Source of the DNA: Bradyrhizobium cajani
Lineage (GTDB): Bacteria; Pseudomonadota; Alphaproteobacteria; Rhizobiales; Xanthobacteraceae
Assembly (NCBI RefSeq): GCF_009759665.1
Contig: NZ_WQNE01000036.1
Location: forward strand, 1 to 64,000
Reading direction: 5' to 3'
DNA: 64,000 nt
Below the pieces are notes generated by a model. The model made no database searches. It saw only the letters and a list, made by a program, of their open reading frames with translations, and was not told the origin of the DNA. The stretch's first letter is position 1. The number at the start of each line of letters is the position of its first letter. The translations under genes and the position numbers were made by a program. Shown here in pieces: positions 57,965 through 64,000 of the stretch.

Positions 57965-60277
57965 TTACGTAAACAACGTCGGCTGCTGCCGCGCCGCACG
58001 CTCCTGTGCTTCCACCACGGCGACCGCGGTCATATTCAGGATGCCACGCGCCGTCACCGACGGCGTCAGGATGTGCGCCGGGCGCGCCGGACCGATCAGG
58101 ATCGGGCCGACGGGCAGAGCGTCCGCCAGCGACTTGATCATCTGATAGGCCACGTTGGCGGTATCGAGGCTCGGCATGATCATGATGTTGGCCTCGCCCT
58201 CGAGCTTGGAGTGCGGCAGCACCATGCGGCGGGCAGCCGCCGAAAGCGCGGTGTCGCCCTGCATCTCGCCGTCGGCCTCGAGCTCCGGATGCTTCTCCTT
58301 CAGGAGCTGGGTCGCGCGCCGCATCTTGCGCGAGGATTCGGTATCGTAGCTGCCGAAATCCGAATGCGAGACGAAGGCGATCTTCGGCTTGATGTTGAAG
58401 CGCTGCACATGGACCGCCGCGAGCGAGGCGATCTCCGCGAGCTCTTCCGCGCTCGGGTTCGGGCGCACCTGGGTGTCCGCGATGAAGAAGGCGCCCTTGC
58501 TCGTGATCAGCAGCGCCAGCGCGGCGTAGTCGCTGATGCCCGGCGAGAAGCCGACAATCTCGCGGACATGGCGCAGATGGCTCATGTAACGGCCCTCGAC
58601 ACCGCAGAGCATGGCGTCGGCCTCCCCGCGCGTCACCGCGAGCGCGGCGATCACCGTGTTGTTGGTGCGCACCACCGTGCGCGCCGCATCCGGGGTCACG
58701 CCGCGGCGGCCGGCGACCTCGACATAGGACTGCACGTAGGAACGGTAGCGCGGATCGTCCTCGGGATTGACGAGATCGAAATCCTTGCCGGCCCGGATCG
58801 AGAGACCGAAGCGCTTGATGCGCGTCTCAACCACCGAGGGACGGCCGACCAGGATCGGCGTCGCCAGCTTCTCTTCCAGCACCACCTGCGTGGCGCGCAG
58901 CACGCGCTCGTCCTCGCCTTCGGCGTAGATGACCCGCACCGGCTGGGTCTTGGCCTTGGCGAACATCGGCTTCATGACGAGGCCGGAGCGGAAGGCGAAG
59001 CGCTCGAGCAGCGCGGTGTATTCGTCGAAATTGGTGATCGGGCGCGTCGCCACGCCGGACTCCATCGCGGCCTTCGCCACGGCCGGCGCGATGCGGAGAA
59101 TCAACCGAGGATCAAAGGGACTCGGGATCAGCGAACCGGGCCCGAAGCCACCCGCCTCACCAGTGTCGAGGCTGCCCTGCGCGACCGCATCCGACGGCGC
59201 CTCGCGCGCGAGCTGCGCGATGGCCTCGACGGCGGCGTGCTTCATCTCCTCGTTGATGGCGCTGGCGCCGACGTCGAGCGCGCCGCGGAAGATGAAGGGA
59301 AAGCAGAGGACGTTGTTGACCTGGTTGGGATAGTCGGAACGGCCGGTGCAGATCATCGCGTCGGGGCGCACCTTCCGCGCCTCTTCCGGCATTATCTCGG
59401 GCGTCGGGTTCGCGAGCGCCATGATCAGGGGCTTGTCGCCCATCGCCTTCGCCATCTCCGGCTTGAGCACGCCGGGCGCCGAGAGACCGATGAAGATGTC
59501 GGCGCCGCCGATGACGTCGGCGAGCGTGCGCTTGTCGGTCTTCTGCGCATAGACCGCCTTCCAGCGGTCCATCGAGGTATTGCGGCCTTCATGCACGAGG
59601 CCGTCGATGTCGCAGACCCAGATGTTCTTGCGCTGCGCGCCCATCGAGACCAGCAAATTCAGCGTCGCGATCGCGGCGGCCCCTGCTCCCGAAGCGACGA
59701 TCTTGACGTCGGACAGCTTCTTGCCGTTCAGCCGGAGGCCGTTGGTGATGGCGGCGGCGACGATGATGGCGGTGCCGTGCTGGTCGTCATGAAAGACCGG
59801 AATCTTCATGCGCTCCTTCAGCCGGGTCTCGATCTCGAAGCATTCCGGTCCACGGATGTCTTCCAGATTGATGCCGCCGAAGGTCGGCTCGAGCGCCGCC
59901 ACGGTTTCGACCACGCGGTCGATCGTGTCGGCAGCGATCTCGATGTCGAACACGTCGATGCCGGCGAACTTCTTGAACAGGACCGCCTTGCCCTCCATCA
60001 CCGGCTTGGAGGCCAGCGGGCCGATATTGCCGAGGCCGAGCACGGCCGTGCCGTTCGAGACCACGGCGACCAGGTTGGCGCGGGTGGTGAGCGAGGCGGC
60101 CTCGGCGGGGTTCTTGGCGATCTCGGTGCAGGCAGCGGCAACGCCCGGAGAATAGGCCAGCGCAAGATCGCGCTGGTTGGCAAGCGGCTTGCTCGCCTGG
60201 ATCTCGAGCTTTCCGGGGCGCGGCAGACGGTGATAGGCCAGCGCCGCCTGGTGGAGATCATCAGAATAGGACGACAT
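57965..60277 (-). CDS. maeB: NADP-dependent malic enzyme (fused phosphotransacetylase-like domain)
   Basis: A 770-residue enzyme converting malate to pyruvate and CO2 with NADP. The N-terminal malic domain has LALAYSPGVAAACTEIAKNP and FHDDQHGTAIIVAAAITNGL, with the dinucleotide motif GAGAAAIATL and VCDIDGLVHEGR. From about residue 430 a phosphotransacetylase-like domain follows (VIYAEGEDERVLRATQVVLE, GEADAMLCGVEGRYMSHLRH), regulatory in this class. Length is standard for the hybrid MaeB form. Important in rhizobia using dicarboxylates. No partner gene adjacent. Confidence 0.96.
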   Translation of the reverse strand: MSSYSDDLHQAALAYHRLPRPGKLEIQASKPLANQRDLALAYSPGVAAACTEIAKNPAEAASLTTRANLVAVVSNGTAVLGLGNIGPLASKPVMEGKAVLFKKFAGIDVFDIEIAADTIDRVVETVAALEPTFGGINLEDIRGPECFEIETRLKERMKIPVFHDDQHGTAIIVAAAITNGLRLNGKKLSDVKIVASGAGAAAIATLNLLVSMGAQRKNIWVCDIDGLVHEGRNTSMDRWKAVYAQKTDKRTLADVIGGADIFIGLSAPGVLKPEMAKAMGDKPLIMALANPTPEIMPEEARKVRPDAMICTGRSDYPNQVNNVLCFPFIFRGALDVGASAINEEMKHAAVEAIAQLAREAPSDAVAQGSLDTGEAGGFGPGSLIPSPFDPRLILRIAPAVAKAAMESGVATRPITNFDEYTALLERFAFRSGLVMKPMFAKAKTQPVRVIYAEGEDERVLRATQVVLEEKLATPILVGRPSVVETRIKRFGLSIRAGKDFDLVNPEDDPRYRSYVQSYVEVAGRRGVTPDAARTVVRTNNTVIAALAVTRGEADAMLCGVEGRYMSHLRHVREIVGFSPGISDYAALALLITSKGAFFIADTQVRPNPSAEELAEIASLAAVHVQRFNIKPKIAFVSHSDFGSYDTESSRKMRRATQLLKEKHPELEADGEMQGDTALSAAARRMVLPHSKLEGEANIMIMPSLDTANVAYQMIKSLADALPVGPILIGPARPAHILTPSVTARGILNMTAVAVVEAQERAARQQPTLFT

Positions 60278-60524
60278 GCGGTGTTTCGCCTCGCGTTACC
60301 GGCCTCAAAATGCCCGACCCGGAGCGGCCGCCCAAGCGGACGGTATTTCCGGGCCATGGAAACGGGATGAAGCACGCCGGGCGCCTCGGTGGCAACATCC
60401 GATTGCGACCCCATCAACAGGGCGCGCGGTCAAATAATTGAAAACCATAGCTTTCCCTGGACCGCACGGCGTTTCGCGAATATGGCAGGTTGCGCGGTGC
60501 AAAACGAGCAACTGGAGCAACGGA

Positions 60525-62492
60525 ATGAAGCGAATCCTGATCGGCCTGATCGCACTCGCCGTGCTCGGCGCGGGCGCATGGTTCGGCTTCAACCTCTACG
60601 CAAAGCATCGCGCCACCGCCGAGGTCGAGGCGGCGTTCGAGCAGATCCGCAAGCAAGGCGGCAAGGCGAGCCACGGCAAAGTCGGGTTCGACGTCATGAC
60701 CCGGACCCTGACGATCGAGGACATCATGGTCGAGCCCGGCAACCAGCCGCAGGCGCAGATCAAGATCGCCGGCATCAAGGGCACGGGCGTTCGCCTGATC
60801 GACGATGCGAGGTTTTCGGCCGACAGCATCGACATCACCGGTTTCGAGGTCGCGGTCGACCAGCTCGGCCCCGCGAAGCTGAAGGGCTCCTACAAGGTCC
60901 CGCAACTGACCGTGCGCGACTACGCCGGTCCCATTCACGCCGAGAAGGTGCCGGCGGGTGGCTCGCTGATCGACATGTACCGCTACGTGCTCGCTCAGTA
61001 TGCAAGTGTCACGGCATCCTCGCTCACGGCGCCGACGCTGACCGTGAGCTTCGATGCCAGCGGCAGCGCCGCCGGCAGCGGCGAGGTTGTCTATTCCGGG
61101 CTGGCAATCCAGAATCTCAAGCACGGCAAGGTCGACGCGATGAAGGCAGATCGCGCCGTCTTCACCATCGACGTGCCGCAGCCAGGCAAGCAGGACAAGC
61201 TGACGGGCGAGCTTTCCAACGTCATCGTCAACGATTTCGACGCGACCACGATTGTCGCCGCCCTCGATCCGCAGAAGACCAATGACGACAGCTATCACCG
61301 CATCTACCGGCAAATCTCGGCCGGCCCCTACATGCTCAAATCGGCCCAGGGCGTGCGGATGGACATTGATGGCGTCAGCTTCGAGGACATCGCAATCCAG
61401 CCGTCGAAGTTCCGGCTGGCCGAGATTCTGGCGCTCATGCCGGCGGACCGCTCGGTCCCGGCGCCAGCGCAATCACGTGAGATGATGGAGAAGCTGGCCG
61501 GGTTCTATGAAGGGATCCGCATCGGCAGGATCGAGGTCGGAAAGACCTCGTTGGTCACCCCGCAAGGGACCGCCAGGATCAACGCCGTCAAGTACCGCGA
61601 GGGCGAATTCGCGGTCGAAGGCGTCGATACGCCGGCCCCGCAAGGGCAGTTCAAGATGGAGCGGTTCGCGCTGAAGTCTTTCAGTGTGGCGAACCTGATG
61701 CGCTGGGCCGCAGGCCTCGCCACCCCCGGGCAGGCGCCCTCGCCCGATCAGATGCTAGGCCTGTTCCGAGTGCTTGAAGGCGCCGAGATCAAGGGCGTGG
61801 TCTCGCCGTACAAGACCACGCGCCAGCTCGTCATTATCGACACGATCAGCCTGAACTGGGGCCAGCTGGTTGGGTCGATCCCGAGCAAGGCCAATCTGGT
61901 GGTGAAGATGGTCACCCCCACCGATCCCGCCAATCCGATGCAGCGACCGCTGATCCTGGCGGGCGTCGACAAGCTCGCGATCGACCTCGATCTCGGTGCA
62001 GCCTGGACAGAATCGTCCGGCGCCTTCGCGTTCACACCCGCCACCATCGATCTCGGCAATCTCGCCAAGGCACAGGCCCGCCTCGCACTCGCCAACGTGC
62101 CGCGCGGCGTGTTCACGGCCGATCCGGTACAGGCCATGAGCCAGGCCGGGCAGATCGAGGCCGGCGCGATCGAATTCTCCATGCGCGACAGCGGCGTCGT
62201 CGATCTCATCGTGGCGCAGTATTCGCGCATGCAGAATGTCAGCCGCGACGCGGCGCGCAGCGCCATCGTCGAGATGATCCGGGCGCAGGGCGAAAAGATC
62301 ACGGCCGCCAATCTCGATGCCAGGGCGGCGGTCGATGCGCTCGCCGGCTTCGTCGCGACATCAGGACAAACGCTCACCATCAAGCTGACCCCGCTCGGCA
62401 AGGTGCCGGTGGTTCAGCTCATGGATACCCTGAACAGCGAGCCGATCGTCGCGCTGGCGCAGTTCAGGATCGAGGCGTCGACAGGGCTGTAA
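60525..62492 (+). CDS. large membrane-anchored hypothetical protein
   Basis: A 655-residue protein with one N-terminal membrane helix (MKRILIGLIALAVLGAGAWF) and a long extracytoplasmic region of repeated beta strands with regular hydrophobic alternation (for example GKVGFDVMTRTLTIEDIMVE, then repeated ISxxIGxIxVG-type turns). The composition recalls AsmA/YdbH-like bridge proteins of the periplasm, but I cannot place it in a family. ATG 60525 sits just after GGAGCAACGG; the frame is open to 60438. Divergent from maeB. Confidence 0.82.
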   Translation: MKRILIGLIALAVLGAGAWFGFNLYAKHRATAEVEAAFEQIRKQGGKASHGKVGFDVMTRTLTIEDIMVEPGNQPQAQIKIAGIKGTGVRLIDDARFSADSIDITGFEVAVDQLGPAKLKGSYKVPQLTVRDYAGPIHAEKVPAGGSLIDMYRYVLAQYASVTASSLTAPTLTVSFDASGSAAGSGEVVYSGLAIQNLKHGKVDAMKADRAVFTIDVPQPGKQDKLTGELSNVIVNDFDATTIVAALDPQKTNDDSYHRIYRQISAGPYMLKSAQGVRMDIDGVSFEDIAIQPSKFRLAEILALMPADRSVPAPAQSREMMEKLAGFYEGIRIGRIEVGKTSLVTPQGTARINAVKYREGEFAVEGVDTPAPQGQFKMERFALKSFSVANLMRWAAGLATPGQAPSPDQMLGLFRVLEGAEIKGVVSPYKTTRQLVIIDTISLNWGQLVGSIPSKANLVVKMVTPTDPANPMQRPLILAGVDKLAIDLDLGAAWTESSGAFAFTPATIDLGNLAKAQARLALANVPRGVFTADPVQAMSQAGQIEAGAIEFSMRDSGVVDLIVAQYSRMQNVSRDAARSAIVEMIRAQGEKITAANLDARAAVDALAGFVATSGQTLTIKLTPLGKVPVVQLMDTLNSEPIVALAQFRIEASTGL

Positions 62493-62520
62493 GAGACAGA
62501 AGGGCGAAGCTCGTCTCCGC

Positions 62521-62596
62521 GTCATTGCGAGCGCAGCGAAGCAATCCAGAATCTTTCCGCGGAGGGACTCTCGATTGCTTCGCTGCGCTCGCAATG
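62521..62596. repeat. palindromic intergenic repeat (GTCATTGCGAGCG type)
   Basis: GTCATTGCGAGCGCAGCGAA... with ...TTGCTTCGCTGCGCTCGCAA, a long hairpin of the same family as 43635-43719. It lies between the convergent 60525 gene and aspS, followed by a CTCTCCCCGC/GCGGGGAGAG hairpin (62645-62668). Confidence 0.8.
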
Positions 62597-62677
62597 TGGG
62601 TGGAGCTTCGCCTGCGTTGAGGGGATGAACTCGTGGAGCGTCACCTCTCCCCGCAGGCGGGGAGAGGCGAAGACGCG

Positions 62678-64000
62678 TCACTTCTGCGGCAGGTTCACCC
62701 GCACATGCAACTCGCGGAGCTGTTTTGTCGTTGCTTCCGACGGTGCGCCCATCAGCAGGTCCATGGCCTGCTGGTTCATCGGGAACAGCGAGATCTCGCG
62801 CAAATTCGTGGTGCCACACAGCAGCATCACGATGCGGTCGACACCGGCCGCCATGCCACCATGCGGCGGGGCGCCGTACTGGAAGGCACGGTACATGCCG
62901 CCGAAGCGGTCGACCACTTCCTGCTCGCCATAGCCGGCGATCTCGAACGCCTTCACCATCGCTTCCGGCACGTGGTTGCGGATACCGCCCGAAGCGATCT
63001 CGTAGCCGTTGCAGGTGATGTCGTACTGGAACGCCTTGATGGTCAGCGGGTCCTGGCCCTTCAGCGCATCGAGTCCGCCCTGCGGCATCGAGAACGGGTT
63101 GTGCGAGAAGTCGACCTTCTTGTCGTCCTCGTTGTACTCGTACATCGGGAAGTCGACGATCCAGGCGAGCTCGAACCGCTCCTTGTCGGTGAGGTTCAAT
63201 TCCTCGCCGACCTTGTTGCGGGCAAGGCCGGAGAACTTCCAGAACTTGTCGGGATCGCCGGCGACGAAGAAGGCGGCATCGCCTTCCTTGACGCCGAGCT
63301 GCGCGCGGATTGCGGCGGTGCGCTCAGGTCCGATGTTGTTCGCGAGGGGACCGGCGCCTTCGCCGCCCTCGCGCCACATGATGTAGCCGAGGCCGGGCTG
63401 GCCTTCGCCCTGCGCCCACGAATTCATGCGGTCGCAGAACGCGCGGGAGCCTCCGCCCGTCGCCGGGATCGCCCAGACCTGGTTCTTGGAGTCTTCGAGC
63501 ATACGCGCAAAGACCTTGAAGCCGGAGCCGCGGAAGTGCTCCGAGACGTCCTGCATCTCGATGGGGTTGCGCAGGTCCGGCTTGTCGCTGCCGTATTTGC
63601 GCAGCGCCTCGGCGAACGGAATGCGGCGCCAGTTCTTGCTCACCGGTTTGCCCTTGGCGAACTCCTCGAACACGCCGGTGATCACGGGCTCCATCGCCGC
63701 GAAGACGTCTTCCTGCGTGACGAAGCTCATCTCGACGTCGAGCTGGTAGAACTCGCCCGGCAGACGGTCGGCGCGCGGGTCCTCGTCGCGGAAGCAGGGC
63801 GCGATCTGGAAGTAGCGGTCGAAGCCCGACATCATCAAGAGCTGCTTGTACTGCTGCGGCGCCTGCGGCAGCGCGTAGAACTTGCCGGGATGGATGCGCG
63901 AGGGCACGAGGAAGTCGCGCGCGCCTTCCGGCGAGGACGCGGTCAGGATCGGGGTGTTGAACTCGAAGAAGCCCTGCCCCTCCATGCGCCGACGCATCGA
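62678..64000 (-). CDS. aspS: aspartate-tRNA ligase, partial (C-terminal part)
   Basis: The window ends inside this gene; about 440 residues of the C-terminal part are visible. Class II motifs are clear: motif 2 FRDEDPRADRLPGEFYQLDV, the bacterial GAD insertion, and motif 3 GMAAGVDRIVMLLCGTTNLR. LPQAPQQYKQLLMMSG and RRRMEGQGFFEFNTPILTAS mark the catalytic core entry. The anticodon-binding N-terminus lies beyond the edge. Ends LRELHVRVNLPQK. A housekeeping gene, certain. Confidence 0.97.
   Translation of the reverse strand, partial: SMRRRMEGQGFFEFNTPILTASSPEGARDFLVPSRIHPGKFYALPQAPQQYKQLLMMSGFDRYFQIAPCFRDEDPRADRLPGEFYQLDVEMSFVTQEDVFAAMEPVITGVFEEFAKGKPVSKNWRRIPFAEALRKYGSDKPDLRNPIEMQDVSEHFRGSGFKVFARMLEDSKNQVWAIPATGGGSRAFCDRMNSWAQGEGQPGLGYIMWREGGEGAGPLANNIGPERTAAIRAQLGVKEGDAAFFVAGDPDKFWKFSGLARNKVGEELNLTDKERFELAWIVDFPMYEYNEDDKKVDFSHNPFSMPQGGLDALKGQDPLTIKAFQYDITCNGYEIASGGIRNHVPEAMVKAFEIAGYGEQEVVDRFGGMYRAFQYGAPPHGGMAAGVDRIVMLLCGTTNLREISLFPMNQQAMDLLMGAPSEATTKQLRELHVRVNLPQK

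Noticed and set aside
57791..60370. A very long open frame antisense to the malic enzyme gene
   Set aside because: Product is Arg/His/Asp-rich with no fold, typical of the mirror frame of a GC-rich gene; the minus-strand malic enzyme is certain.

Overview
The window is typical chromosome of a GC-rich alphaproteobacterium, most likely Bradyrhizobium or a close relative. The inference rests on four things: a eukaryote-like glutamine synthetase II gene paired with a divergent DUF2735/GstI-type gene, several families of palindromic intergenic repeats of the kind that litter Bradyrhizobium genomes, many small proteins of that lineage's style, and strong G/C third-position bias. About 60 genes are supported. 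I saw no rRNA, tRNA or CRISPR array. The right edge cuts the aspS gene.

Region by region. 0-3.4 kb: a divergent catabolic locus (crotonase and a fused tautomerase to the left, TetR regulator and MhpD-like hydratase to the right) with two matching palindromic operators between the arms. 3.5-10.3 kb: a chemoreceptor, an FMN reductase, an AraC regulator, and a DUF2336 / PilZ / HD-GYP cluster that looks like a self-contained cyclic-di-GMP module. 10.3-11.5 kb: an IS630-family element with a two-frame transposase, butted against a composite palindromic repeat whose ends resemble the IS ends. 11.5-15 kb: nitroreductase, esterase, NTF2-like protein, TetR regulator, PsiF-repeat protein. 15-16 kb: a REP-associated tyrosine transposase enclosed by the REP pairs it presumably acts on. 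16-23.6 kb: an ABC-F ATPase, then a Tat-exported multicopper oxidase divergent from a three-gene periplasmic molybdenum hydroxylase with 2Fe-2S and dihaem cytochrome subunits. 23.7-32.7 kb: an accessory-looking stretch with a haloperoxidase-like protein, an orphan binding protein, a secreted-looking methyltransferase, many small proteins and degenerate repeats. 31.5-35.6 kb: two paralogous proteins, each made of two GrlR-like domains, one of them in an operon with a ModA-like protein and a Sel1-repeat protein. 35.7-37.6 kb: glnII with a sigma-54 promoter, a structured leader and strong terminator, divergent from a gstI/DUF2735 gene.

37.6-48.2 kb is mostly housekeeping and metabolic: lysozyme inhibitor, tyrosine phosphatase, SGNH hydrolase, SDR, DUF2161 nuclease-fold protein, acetyltransferase, thioesterase, cobalamin-binding protein, then a kynurenine operon (formamidase-like hydrolase, tryptophan 2,3-dioxygenase, kynureninase) that converts tryptophan to anthranilate, and an M20 deacylase. 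48.2-50.5 kb holds a divergent FMN-binding PNPOx-family gene and a MocR regulator. 50.5-57.4 kb is rich in exported proteins (small secreted proteins, CreA, an L,D-transpeptidase, a glutathione peroxidase, a polysaccharide deacetylase, DoxX). 57.4-64 kb holds a malic enzyme, a large membrane-anchored protein of unknown function, and the C-terminal part of aspartyl-tRNA synthetase.

The observations I rate highest are the repeat whose termini match the IS630 ends, the RAYT gene boxed by two near-identical REP pairs, the tandem-GrlR paralogues, the glnII-gstI control region, and the TetR-controlled tautomerase/hydratase locus. None rests on a database search; all are readings of the sequence plus family knowledge.
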